DNA of 64,000 nt from Leptospiraceae bacterium (lineage in GTDB: Bacteria; Spirochaetota; Leptospiria; Leptospirales; Leptospiraceae), in NCBI GenBank assembly GCA_016711485.1, contig JADJSX010000023.1, forward strand, positions 1 through 64,000, written 5' to 3'. Each line of letters opens with the position of its first letter. Position 1 is the stretch's first letter. The notes beneath the pieces were generated by a model. That model was not told where the DNA came from. It made no database searches and saw only the letters and a program-made list of their open reading frames with translations. Shown here in pieces: positions 28,853-37,406 of the stretch. Made by a program: the position numbers and the translations under genes.

Positions 28853-28967
28853 GGCTGAAGGTGAGCGACTAAGCGAAAGGGGGGACGAGCCCACCATTAT
28901 GTTTCGACCTATTGTTGTGAAAGCAACAATGGGCTTGAGCGATAGCGAAAGAGATGGAGGGAGAAAC

Positions 28968-29069
28968 ATTGAGTTCGGGTGCAAACATCACTTGAACGTT
29001 GGGCTCACCCGAACTCAATCATTGCTTTTGAGAAGCAATGATAATAGCAATAGCGTAAGGTGAGTCAAT
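28968..29069. repeat. Palindromic intergenic repeats
   Basis: Hairpin ATTGAGTTCGGGTG 28968-28981 pairs with 29006-29019. Directly after it comes ATTGCTTTTGAGAAGCAATG, then AATAGCGTAAGGTGAGTCA (to 29067). The latter is shared almost exactly with 44635-44680, so this is one member of a dispersed family. Confidence 0.6.
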
Positions 29070-29287
29070 AAATCAGTATTTTTTTTTGAGGATGGGCAAC
29101 CGTCCTCTTTTTTTAATTTTACAATTGCAGAAATGTTTTTAGTGAGCATTACAGCGTGTTATTTCCAAAAAAAGAGGTTCACTCCAGAGTAAAAATATTG
29201 ATTTTACTGGACAGTAAATTGCTATGTAATCAAGGAACAAAAGAATGGAATGCCTAAACTGTAATGAAACCATGTTGACTATCAATT

Positions 29288-30166
29288 ATGAAAGTAGAAA
29301 TTGATCGTTCTCTAAAATGCAAAGGAACATGGCTCGATAAAGGAGAAATCACAAGGATTATAGATACCCGTGAAAATATATTTTCCTGGGAAGATAAATT
29401 TATTACAATTCAAAATGCTGGAGTGGATGAATCAAAAGAAACTTATCATTGTCCAATTTGTTCCAAATCGTTGGAAAGATTTGAGTATTCCGTTAATTCT
29501 GGTGTTATCATTGATAGATGCCCCGATCACCATGGTCTTTGGTTAGATGGACAGGAACTGGAACGTATTCAAATCACTATGGAAGAATATGAATCGGATG
29601 TTCGCATCGAGGCAGACAAACCAATCAACTTTTTCCAAGAAAAAAAATGTCCTCGATGTCAGACTCCTCTGAAAGATACAGAATACGAAAATATTCCACT
29701 CGATATTTGCCCTACGTGCAATGGATATTGGTGTGACGAAGGGGAATTAACAGAAGTGATAAAATCCCGAGAAATGATTTTTTCGCAAGATATTCATCCA
29801 GAAATTAAAGCGACTGCAGGAAATCCAAATAAACAAAAAACTGCAAATGTAGAATTATTGCCTTGTGTTATTTGTGGAACAAATATGCAACATATCAATT
29901 ATCAATATTCTTCGGGGATAATGATTGATAGGTGCAATTTAAACCACGGAGTTTGGTTAGACAAAGATGAGTTGGAAAAAATCCAAGTGTTTGTTGAACG
30001 ATGGGAAGTGAATTCTGAGGTTGATGAAAAATACAAACAAGTTCTTCTTTCTATAAAAGCTGAGTCAAAAGAAAAATGGAAAAAGGAAAGTGAGTCTTTA
30101 AAAGTTAGTAGATTCGGTTTCATAAATACTTTTCTTAAAACATTGGCAAATAAAGGATTTTTCTAA
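29288..30166 (+). CDS. Multi zinc-ribbon (zf-TFIIB-like) protein, N-terminus lost by frameshift
   Basis: The 292-residue protein is built from zinc-ribbon modules of the zf-TFIIB type (C-x2-C, about 20 residues, D-x-C-P/x-C/H-x-G-x-WLD-x-x-EL). Complete modules are YHCPICSKSLERFEY with DRCPDHHGLWLDGQEL, KKCPRCQTPLKDTEY with DICPTCNGYWCDEGEL, and LPCVICGTNMQHINY with DRCNLNHGVWLDKDEL. A first module starts out of frame at ATG 29245 (MECLNCNETMLTINYE), with AAGGA eight bases before it, and rejoins in this frame as VEIDRSLKCKGTWLDKGEI. So the true start is probably 29245, with a one-base frameshift near 29290. One Cys of that module is also replaced by Ser. The function of these metal-binding proteins is unknown. 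Confidence 0.8.
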   Translation: MKVEIDRSLKCKGTWLDKGEITRIIDTRENIFSWEDKFITIQNAGVDESKETYHCPICSKSLERFEYSVNSGVIIDRCPDHHGLWLDGQELERIQITMEEYESDVRIEADKPINFFQEKKCPRCQTPLKDTEYENIPLDICPTCNGYWCDEGELTEVIKSREMIFSQDIHPEIKATAGNPNKQKTANVELLPCVICGTNMQHINYQYSSGIMIDRCNLNHGVWLDKDELEKIQVFVERWEVNSEVDEKYKQVLLSIKAESKEKWKKESESLKVSRFGFINTFLKTLANKGFF

Positions 30167-30198
30167 ATATACTTGAGCTAAAGTGGTTTTAGTAAATT

Positions 30199-30263
30199 GT
30201 CATCCTGAGCGTGTCGAAGGGTGCTATTTCTATTAAGCATGGATTCGACAAGCTCACCATGAC
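30199..30263. repeat. Widespread palindromic repeat (GTCATCCTGAGC type)
   Basis: GTCATCCTGAGCGTGTCGAA (30199-30218) is nearly complementary to TTCGACAAGCTCACCATGAC (30244-30263). This palindrome is common in intergenic DNA of many environmental bacteria and may act as a transcription terminator or mobile repeat. It lies after the zinc-ribbon gene. Confidence 0.7.
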
Positions 30264-30496
30264 ACCGAAAACCACTCTGTCTTGAGTATATACCAAATCC
30301 TGTTTATAGGCTAACAAGATGTTGTCCCTAATTCTAATAAAAAGAAATCACCAAAACTTTTTCGTGCCTACTCCAATAAAATGTTTCATCTGTAAATTTA
30401 TTTAAAAAATAGGACGACAAGTTTTGCATAGTCTAAATCGTTTATGAAAGAAAGGATTTACAAATTTAGGAAGTAATCTAAAAGTTATTAACTGAT

Positions 30497-30670
30497 GTTA
30501 CGCAAAAAGAAAAATTATGAAATTTAACGCAAAGTTAAGAATATTAGATAAAGCTAATGAATTAATGAAAAAGCAGGTTTGGGCGGCAGCCCAAGCGATG
30601 CACTGAGCGATCGTCGAAGTGTCGCCGATTGCCCCTATCTCTCACCTCAACGCGTTTGCGCGTAAGTTGA
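30497..30670 (+). repeat. Dispersed MITE-like element with a 29-codon leader frame
   Basis: It begins TTACGCAAAA and ends TTTGCGCGTAAGTTGAG, so its ends are inverted. Inside, ATG 30517 opens MKFNAKLRILDKANELMKKQ and stops at 30604-30606. The element at 49475-49624 has the same layout in opposite orientation and about 85 % identical bases over the frame start (MKFEDKLRILENANELIN). The GC-rich middle differs between copies and is full of small palindromes. Confidence 0.55.
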
Positions 30671-30733
30671 GTTATTAAAACTTTTTAGATATCTAACAAA
30701 AATTTTAGTATGCCAAAGGAATTAAGGAGTTCT

Positions 30734-31642
30734 ATGAAAACAATAATTTTGAATCTTTTTATTTTAGGAACCGTGTTCAGTGTTACCAACTTGCTTAGCC
30801 AAGATGCGAACGTTCAATTCACCCCAAAACAAGCTAACTGGGATACATTTGCCACCAAACCATTTACTAGCACTATCAACACTGGCCATGATCCAAATAG
30901 CATCGGTTGGATTAAATCCAGTACTTGGGAAACTGCCAAATGGGATGGAACAGTCTACAATCCTTCTAAAATGACGAAAGCCCAATTTGCTTCTGCTCTT
31001 TGTCCTACTGTTGATACTGTTAGAGGCATTCGGGAAGTTTTTTATAAACATAAACCATTTGCGGATAATAAGAATCCTACCAAAGCAGAAGTTGATGAGT
31101 GGCACAGAATCGCTATTAACCACATTCGAGCTCTTATTGGTTACACAAGTTTAGATCGTCAAGTGTCTAAGGATACTTGTATGTTTGCGCGATCGCTTTG
31201 GGGTGATCAAAGAAAGTTCACCACCATGTGGGATGCGAAATATCCAGGAAAACTTGGATCTGCTGCTGGACCCTGCATAGGATCTAAAAATGCGCATTGT
31301 GGAGCAAGTTTTATTCCTGATCTGAAAGACCAAGCTCCCTATTTACCGACTGGCCACCCGGGCTGTAAAACCCAAGCGGGGGCGGAAGGAGTTTTTAGTG
31401 GACCTAAATCAAACATTCCTTGGTCTATCAAATGGTCCCGCGCTTTTTGTAACACTTTGATTGCGGAAGGATTTTGGGGCGGTCATGTTGGTCCTTGGTT
31501 TCACCGTGAAAAGTTCGGATTCAGCTTTTGGGATAACGATCCCAAAAACAATAATAACAATGCCATATTACGAGCTAAATGGACTGGAAGTCTTAAACCT
31601 AGTAATTACTGCAATCCGTCTAAATCTAATTGTAATCCCTGA
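30734..31642 (+). CDS. Secreted cysteine-rich protein of unknown function
   Basis: I take the start at ATG 30734, because AAGGAG lies at 30724-30729 and the protein then begins with a clean signal peptide (MKTIILNLFILGTVFS, cut after about LLSQ). An open frame from 30710 adds eight poor residues. The 302-residue protein has eight Cys in the mature part, likely forming disulfides. Its segment WHRIAINHIRALIGYTSLDR followed by TCMFARSLWGD vaguely recalls the start of a CAP/SCP domain, but I would not assign it. The C-terminus is Asn-rich. It is monocistronic, with a palindrome after it. Confidence 0.7.
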   Translation: MKTIILNLFILGTVFSVTNLLSQDANVQFTPKQANWDTFATKPFTSTINTGHDPNSIGWIKSSTWETAKWDGTVYNPSKMTKAQFASALCPTVDTVRGIREVFYKHKPFADNKNPTKAEVDEWHRIAINHIRALIGYTSLDRQVSKDTCMFARSLWGDQRKFTTMWDAKYPGKLGSAAGPCIGSKNAHCGASFIPDLKDQAPYLPTGHPGCKTQAGAEGVFSGPKSNIPWSIKWSRAFCNTLIAEGFWGGHVGPWFHREKFGFSFWDNDPKNNNNNAILRAKWTGSLKPSNYCNPSKSNCNP

Positions 31643-31782
31643 TATTATTTAACAATTAAACCGCGAAGTCTCTGATTAAAGAACATATATGCGTTAGATT
31701 TTGAACCGTAATAAGTAAGAGAGAGATTTATTTTGAAATAAAAAGGTTATTCTCATAAAAGTAAACTCATTATTTCTAAATA

Positions 31783-31812
31783 TCTAATGCGATTTAACAA
31801 AGTCGCATTAGA
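31783..31812. terminator. Hairpin between two convergent genes
   Basis: TCTAATGCGA 31783-31792 pairs with TCGCATTAGA 31803-31812. It lies between the ends of the rightward secreted-protein gene and the leftward pseudouridine synthase gene, where a two-way terminator is expected. No long T-run is present. Confidence 0.4.
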
Positions 31813-31828
31813 AAGTATCATGTAGCGG

Positions 31829-32539
31829 TTAACGTAAAGTAGATTCTTCCTCTTCGGTAAGTTCACGATAACCGCCCAAAGGAAGAGTTTCGTCTAATCG
31901 AATGGTTCCCATTTTCTCTCGTTTTAAAAATGTAACTTCTTTTCCGAGCATTGTAAACATTCTACGTATTTGCCTGTATTTTCCTTCTTTAAGAAATACT
32001 TTTGCTTTAGATATTTCACCTGACGTTAAAATTTCAAGTTTTGCAGGAAGGGTTTTGTAACCATCCTCTAATTCGATTCCATTCGCAAAAGCAATTGTAT
32101 CCGCTTCGGAAAGAGTTCCCGTTACTTCTGCATAGTATTCCTTTTCTACAAGATGTTTAGGTGATGTATAATGGTGAGCAAATTTTCCATCGGTGGTAAT
32201 TAGAAGTAATCCGACTGTCTCTCTATCTAGTCGACCAACAGGGAATAAATCCATTCCTCTATGTCGTCCACGTAAATAATCCATTACTGTTTTTTCCTTA
32301 AAATCCTCAGTGGCAGTAATACAGTCTGGTGCTTTATTCATCATAAAGTAGTATTGTTCTTTTCTGGGAATAAATTCGTCATCGAATTTGATTTTGTCTT
32401 GTAGGGAAACTTTAAAAGAATGGTCTTTTACAATTACACCGTTTACCTCCACAAAACCACGATGGATATCCCGCTTAACGTCTATTCGTGTTCCAAAACC
32501 TAAACTTGACAATACTTTATCTAGTCTTTCTTTAACCAT
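31829..32539 (-). CDS. RsuA/RluB/E/F-family pseudouridine synthase
   Basis: The 236-residue protein has an N-terminal S4 RNA-binding domain (ERLDKVLSSLGFGTRIDVKR) and a catalytic domain with VGRLDRETVGLLLITTDG, where Asp105 is the catalytic residue that turns uridine into pseudouridine in rRNA. HLVEKEYYAEVTG and GKYRQIRRMFTMLG are further family motifs. Size and order match RsuA (16S U516) best, but the exact target within the family cannot be fixed. The gene is intact and stands alone, read leftward. Confidence 0.92.
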   Translation of the reverse strand: MVKERLDKVLSSLGFGTRIDVKRDIHRGFVEVNGVIVKDHSFKVSLQDKIKFDDEFIPRKEQYYFMMNKAPDCITATEDFKEKTVMDYLRGRHRGMDLFPVGRLDRETVGLLLITTDGKFAHHYTSPKHLVEKEYYAEVTGTLSEADTIAFANGIELEDGYKTLPAKLEILTSGEISKAKVFLKEGKYRQIRRMFTMLGKEVTFLKREKMGTIRLDETLPLGGYRELTEEEESTLR

Positions 32540-32820
32540 TTGTAACGTCCTTACTTGTTAACCAAGTGCCAGTTATGCCATTTTCGCACAAGTGTAATAC
32601 ATTTATCTATAAACTAGAATTTAGCAACAACTTGAATTGTTTCCTCTAACTCTACTTTCGTACCGTTTTTTTATGTAAAGTGAGTCAGTGATTGATTTAT
32701 TTCGCATCAAAAAAACACAAAACGGAATACCGAAAAACCTTTTTCTTGTGTTTACTGATTAACCTTTTAAAATAAAATGAAATAATAACCAGCATCGAGC
32801 TGCCAAACGAGTATTGTATT

Positions 32821-33531
32821 TTGATAGTAAAATTTATTAATAAATATCTGAAACTATTTTCTATTCTCTCAATTTTTCTAATTCTAAATGCATGTAATAG
32901 GGAAATCCGTGAATACATCAACGCAAAAAATTCTCCTCTCAAAGTTTATCTTGAACCTACAATAGTTGAAATAGATATATTATTTCTTCGTTCAATTAGT
33001 TCTCTTGAGGTTTACGATGATAATAAAAAAGAACTAATAAAAAAAGTGTCACAAGAGCATGCAGAATGGTTCAATCAACGTTTGGAAAGTTCTTTGCGTA
33101 AAGAGGGAATTGAGATTGTACCAAAGGATAATGCTGAATTAGTTCTTGAGTCTCGTATACTCGATATGGGGGAAGTAAGAACTAGAAAATTCATAGAAGG
33201 ACTTTCGGTTGGATTAGTGTTAGGACTTATTATTGGAGAGGCAACAGGTGATTCGCAAGTAGGTATTGCTGTATTTGTTTGGGAAGTAATTGAGGAGATA
33301 ATCATTGTTTATCTCCTCAAAACGTTTTTAATGATAACCACAATTGGTTTGGTGATAAAAAAACAAGATGGAACCGTCCTAAGCGATACTGAGTTTACAT
33401 CGTATTCCAATAGAGACTATGAAAAGACAGTCCCTGAAATGCTTCGTTCTTTCAGGGAAACTCGCGTTCAGGGAAGCCTAGATCAGAACGTCCAGGACAT
33501 CGCTAAGTTTTTGCAAAAAAGTAAAAAGTAA
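32821..33531 (+). CDS. Lipoprotein with a glycine-rich membrane segment, unknown function
   Basis: The 236-residue protein starts at TTG 32821 with signal peptide and lipobox LFSILSIFLILNAC, so a lipid-anchored Cys follows about residue 24. Residues roughly 120-180 contain a Gly-rich hydrophobic stretch (GLSVGLVLGLIIGEATG and VEE-like VWEVIEEIIIVYLLK) that may insert in a membrane. The end is soluble (VPEMLRSFRETRVQGSLD). The general layout recalls small outer-membrane lipoproteins that oligomerise, but I name no family. It converges with the TonB receptor gene. Confidence 0.65.
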   Translation: MIVKFINKYLKLFSILSIFLILNACNREIREYINAKNSPLKVYLEPTIVEIDILFLRSISSLEVYDDNKKELIKKVSQEHAEWFNQRLESSLRKEGIEIVPKDNAELVLESRILDMGEVRTRKFIEGLSVGLVLGLIIGEATGDSQVGIAVFVWEVIEEIIIVYLLKTFLMITTIGLVIKKQDGTVLSDTEFTSYSNRDYEKTVPEMLRSFRETRVQGSLDQNVQDIAKFLQKSKK

Positions 33532-33540
33532 ATTTCTATC

Positions 33541-36249
33541 TTAAAAACTAGCAACCATTCCCAAATAATAAGTTCTACCTTCACCCGAAATAAGCCCTGG
33601 ACCTGGGTACCCACTGGCTCGACGTGTAAAGTAAACTTCATTCTCTAAATTATTTATCCCACCTCGAATACCGAAATTATCTAAAATATTATATGAAAAA
33701 GATATATCGGAAATGGTATATCCGTGAATTTTACCCAATTGAGCATTGTTTGTAGGATACTCCGTATTTGTCGCATCAGTATAAATTGAAGCAATTTTAC
33801 TTACTTGATAGGTGAGCGAAAAAATACTTTTATAAAAATATGTTCCACCGTAACGAGAAATCCTATCAGGTGCATTTTCTACACGATTTCCAATTCTATC
33901 CCAGTCCGGCAAACCAACTCTTGTTGGAACAGTCCATCGAATATAGGTTGCATTGATTTGTGCGTAAGAAATAAAAAAGCTTATATTTCCAAAGGGAGAT
34001 TTTTCAGAAAAAAAGTTCACTGGATCAAACTCCAAAAATGCTTCTACCCCTCGATGTAATGAATCACCCACGTTAGTTCGAAGGTTTGCAGGAGTTTGAC
34101 CAAGAGTTCTTAACGCAATTGCATCGTAGTCTACGCGTGTAGCTCCTGAGATTGTGTCCACTCGGTTGTTGTAACGAAGTTGAAATAGACCCACATCAAA
34201 GTTGAGGTAATTCTTGATTTTCCCTCGATAGCCTGTATCTGCATTGTATCCAGATTGATTTTTTAAATTTGGATCGATATCATTAAGCGTAGTGCCTATC
34301 GTATAAAGATCAGAAAATAATACAGGGCGAAATGCCTGACTGTAGTTAGCATATATGTTTGTGTTTTCAGATACTTTATATTGAAGTCCGACTCCGCCTA
34401 ATACAACACGGTTTTCGAGTGACTTTGGATTTACCTGTCTGTAATTTGGATTTGCCCCCGGATTTGCATTTATGTTTGAGTAACCAGAAGCCTCACTTCG
34501 CATTATTTCTAATCTAACTCCCGGAGTGATACTTAAGGCGGGGGTAATTTGAAATAGATGCTCAAGATAAACGGCATGGTTTGTATTTACAAATTGTAAA
34601 TTTCCATTTCGAACAACAAAATCACCTATTCGATTTGTTTCCGCCGTATCAAAATTAACCCCTACTGTCCCATTCGTATTTCTGGATCGATTCGTATTCC
34701 CTCTAAAATAACGAACTCCCATAGTTGTTGTATTTTTGATTCCGAACAATTCATAGGATGTGATAAAACGTGCTTCTGATCCGATGGTTTTATATAAATC
34801 TTCGTCCAATTGCCTTGGCGAAAAAGATAAAGTTCTGCTATTAATTGCATCTACTCTATCTATGGAAGAATTATTTCCTATACTTGGTCTTTCTCCGATT
34901 AGACCGAATGTTTTTAATGAAATTTTTGTGTTTTCATTTAGTGCATAATCGAGTGTAATCGCTGGAATATTCCAAACAATTCCCAACCAATTTCTAGATC
35001 GATTGGATTGCCTAGGACTTACAGTCATACCCGGTTTAGTTAACACTGGATTGTATTCTGCCTGTCCATCCAGTAAACCTCCCGCCTGTTTACTTTGAAA
35101 TTCGTTGCGAGTAAATTCAATTCCTAGTTTTAGATTTTCCGTAAAATTATAACTAAGATGTGCATGGCCAGTTCGAGTGAGGTAATTCGAATTTTGCCGC
35201 CATCCTTCTGCGGAACGATGGTGAAAAAAGGAGTAGTAGGAAATTTTCCCACTTGTCCCACTGACTCCATTGTATGAATTTAATAGTCCGTATGTCCCTA
35301 CCGTATTTCTTGTTTCAAGAGCAATTTTTTTGTCTTTGTTTGGTTTCTTTAGAACATAATTGAGTAGACCACCAAATTGAGGGCCGTATTGAAGAGATCC
35401 AGCCCCGCGGACAATTTCAATTTTTTCAACAGCTTCCGTCGGTGGAGTATAATAGGCTTCCGGATAACCCATTGGGTCGGCGGAGATATCATATCCATTT
35501 TGACGAGTATTAAATTCCCAAGATCGATTTGGATTTAGTCCGCGGACTGAAATGCTAGTTTGGACTCCAGTGCCATCATTTTCTTGCACCATGAGACCGG
35601 GGATTTTTGCATACAGTTGTCGATTCATATTTGTCGCCAAATTTGCATTTGTCTTATCCGGGCGGATAACTTCATTTTTTTTTCCGGCATAAATATTCGT
35701 TCCTTGAATATCAGAAAGCCGTTCCATGTCTTTTTCTTTTTCACCCTTCACCATAATACCGGTATCTTTTGATTCAGGCCAAACTTTCTCAGGCTGTGAC
35801 ATCTCTGGCGCAATTTGTTCAGAGTCTTTTGTTTCCATTTTTGTCTGGTCCGATGGATTAGAATCGTTTTTGATTTCTTCTGGATTACTTTCGGCTGTTT
35901 TAGATTCCTTCCAGTTGATCGGAGAAGTGTCCCATCGGCGAACAGAATTTTTCTGTAATTTGATCCTAGTGCCATTCTCTTGGGTTACTTCTAACGTATC
36001 ACCTACAGATTCAGCTTTGACATTTTCGTATTTTTTCCCTGTTTTCAATAGAATGCTGTCTGCTTGTATGCCTGGAGCTGAAAAAAGAATAAAAGCGGAA
36101 CAAAAGAAAAAGTTAATTTTTGAATAAAAAAAAGGATTATTCCCTGTATATATATTTTTGATATTGATTCTCATTCCCATTAGACGAGTAAAAAAATCAT
36201 TCGTAAAAAAAATAGTAAATTTTGTGTTCTCAACACTGCATTTTGTCAA
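33541..36249 (-). CDS. TonB-dependent outer-membrane receptor, FecA-like
   Basis: The signal peptide FFFCSAFILFSAPGIQA precedes a short domain (ILLKTGKKYENVKAESVGDT) and a low-complexity linker. A plug domain follows (NRQLYAKIPGLMVQENDGTG, SISVRGLNPNRSWEF, AVEKIEIVRGAGSLQYGPQF, GGLLNYVLKKP). Then comes a 22-strand-type beta barrel ending in the aromatic YYLGMVASF. This is the pattern of siderophore/ferric-citrate receptors that import iron complexes using TonB. The open frame reaches TTG 36249, but ATG at 36180 or 36174 is more likely. Those starts coincide with a Fur-box-like site, so iron repression is expected. It looks complete. No TonB or ABC importer genes lie beside it. Confidence 0.9.
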   Translation of the reverse strand: MTKCSVENTKFTIFFTNDFFTRLMGMRINIKNIYTGNNPFFYSKINFFFCSAFILFSAPGIQADSILLKTGKKYENVKAESVGDTLEVTQENGTRIKLQKNSVRRWDTSPINWKESKTAESNPEEIKNDSNPSDQTKMETKDSEQIAPEMSQPEKVWPESKDTGIMVKGEKEKDMERLSDIQGTNIYAGKKNEVIRPDKTNANLATNMNRQLYAKIPGLMVQENDGTGVQTSISVRGLNPNRSWEFNTRQNGYDISADPMGYPEAYYTPPTEAVEKIEIVRGAGSLQYGPQFGGLLNYVLKKPNKDKKIALETRNTVGTYGLLNSYNGVSGTSGKISYYSFFHHRSAEGWRQNSNYLTRTGHAHLSYNFTENLKLGIEFTRNEFQSKQAGGLLDGQAEYNPVLTKPGMTVSPRQSNRSRNWLGIVWNIPAITLDYALNENTKISLKTFGLIGERPSIGNNSSIDRVDAINSRTLSFSPRQLDEDLYKTIGSEARFITSYELFGIKNTTTMGVRYFRGNTNRSRNTNGTVGVNFDTAETNRIGDFVVRNGNLQFVNTNHAVYLEHLFQITPALSITPGVRLEIMRSEASGYSNINANPGANPNYRQVNPKSLENRVVLGGVGLQYKVSENTNIYANYSQAFRPVLFSDLYTIGTTLNDIDPNLKNQSGYNADTGYRGKIKNYLNFDVGLFQLRYNNRVDTISGATRVDYDAIALRTLGQTPANLRTNVGDSLHRGVEAFLEFDPVNFFSEKSPFGNISFFISYAQINATYIRWTVPTRVGLPDWDRIGNRVENAPDRISRYGGTYFYKSIFSLTYQVSKIASIYTDATNTEYPTNNAQLGKIHGYTISDISFSYNILDNFGIRGGINNLENEVYFTRRASGYPGPGLISGEGRTYYLGMVASF
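36160..36178 (-). promoter_or_regulatory. Fur-box-like site at the start of the TonB receptor gene
   Basis: GATATTGATTCTCATTCCC matches the 19-bp Fur consensus GATAATGATAATCATTATC at 14 positions. It covers the candidate start codons of the receptor gene, so a bound repressor would block initiation directly. Confidence 0.55.
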
Positions 36250-36274
36250 AAATTCTATTTTTAAAAATCGAAAG

Positions 36275-36712
36275 TTACTTAAAAGGTAAATGATTTATCA
36301 ATTTCACTTTATATTTACTTGCCATTTTTTCTAGTTGCTCTTGGGTGATACCGTGAATATTAATTCCTTCATGTCTATTTTCTACAGTTAATACGAAAAT
36401 TGAATATTCGTATTGTTTAGCTAATAAAAAATAAGGTTCCATTTCCCATTCCATTGTAAAAGTATTTGCCACAAATACTTTTGGAATTTTATTTTCTAAA
36501 CTTCGAGTTGTGTTTTCTTCACAACTTTTATAGGCGAGATAATTTTTCTCAAATTCGAAATGGTATTCACCAGTATCTGGATTTGTAAAATAATCATCGA
36601 CACAGTGGACTGGATATTTACCATTTTCACTTAGTATACCGGCTAAAGTGGATTTACCGCTTCCGGGTAAACCTCGCAGTAGAATAATTGATTTTGAAAA
36701 ACTATCGTTCAA
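36275..36712 (-). CDS. Small P-loop kinase-like protein (N4BP2/AAA_33 type)
   Basis: The 145-residue protein has the P-loop GLPGSGKST at residues 14-22, then CVDDYFTNPDTGEYHFEFEK, and VFVANTFTMEWEMEPYFLLA with the conserved asparagine-threonine segment of this family, ending FVLTVENRHEGINIHG. Members resemble the kinase domain of NEDD4-binding protein 2 and phosphorylate nucleic-acid or small substrates, though substrates in bacteria are mostly unknown. It appears complete. It lies behind the TonB receptor in the same direction upstream, with only 25 bases between, so the two may be co-transcribed. Confidence 0.8.
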   Translation of the reverse strand: MNDSFSKSIILLRGLPGSGKSTLAGILSENGKYPVHCVDDYFTNPDTGEYHFEFEKNYLAYKSCEENTTRSLENKIPKVFVANTFTMEWEMEPYFLLAKQYEYSIFVLTVENRHEGINIHGITQEQLEKMASKYKVKLINHLPFK

Positions 36713-36909
36713 TGAAACCTACAAAAATATTTGAAATTGATTCTGGAAATGCAGTCCGTAAGGAATATATCATTATACCAGTGTAATGATATCTGCAAAA
36801 TGTCAATTGAATCTTCGAAATTATTCCAACCTTTATTACTCGTTTCGCAATTTGTAGATTACGATTGTTTTTAACTTGCTATAAAATTGAATGATTCGAT
36901 TTTATCAAT

Positions 36910-37269
36910 ATGAAAGTAACCGCTGAGCACAATGAAAAAATGGCAAAGATGACATTTGCTTCTGTATATCCACTTTATGTTGCAAAGGTTGAACGTAAAG
37001 GGAGAAACAAAGAAGAGTTACAGCAAGTCATAGAATGGTTGACCGGCTTTGATAAAAAAAAGATTCAAGAATTGATTGATGAAAAAGTGACTTTTGAAAC
37101 ATTTTTCAAGAGAGCAAAATTAAACTCGAATGCTTATTTAATTAAAGGTTTGATTTGCGGCTATCGTATCGAAGAAATCGAAAATCCAATAACCAAACAA
37201 GTTAGGTATTTGGACAAACTTGTGGATGACTTGGCGAAAGGAAAGAAAATGGAGAAAATTTTGAAGTAA
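36910..37269 (+). CDS. DUF2200 family protein
   Basis: This 119-residue protein matches the DUF2200 pattern along its whole length: NEKMAKMTFASVYPLYVAKV, ERKGRNKEELQQVIEWLTGF, ICGYRIEEIENPITKQVRYL and DKLVDDLAKGKKMEKILK. It is small, soluble and charged. The function of the family is unknown. The start at ATG 36910 is the only sensible one. It stands alone on the + strand, divergent from the P-loop kinase gene. Confidence 0.9.
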   Translation: MKVTAEHNEKMAKMTFASVYPLYVAKVERKGRNKEELQQVIEWLTGFDKKKIQELIDEKVTFETFFKRAKLNSNAYLIKGLICGYRIEEIENPITKQVRYLDKLVDDLAKGKKMEKILK

Positions 37270-37406
37270 GGGTAGTTGTTCTGTGAAATTTATTATTCAC
37301 TCTACGCAAAATAAATAGAAATTTGAACTCGTCTTCGATAAAGTAATTCATTTGAATACTTTTTTCATTGAACTTAATTTTCATTATAGAATTCTTGTTT
37401 TAACAT

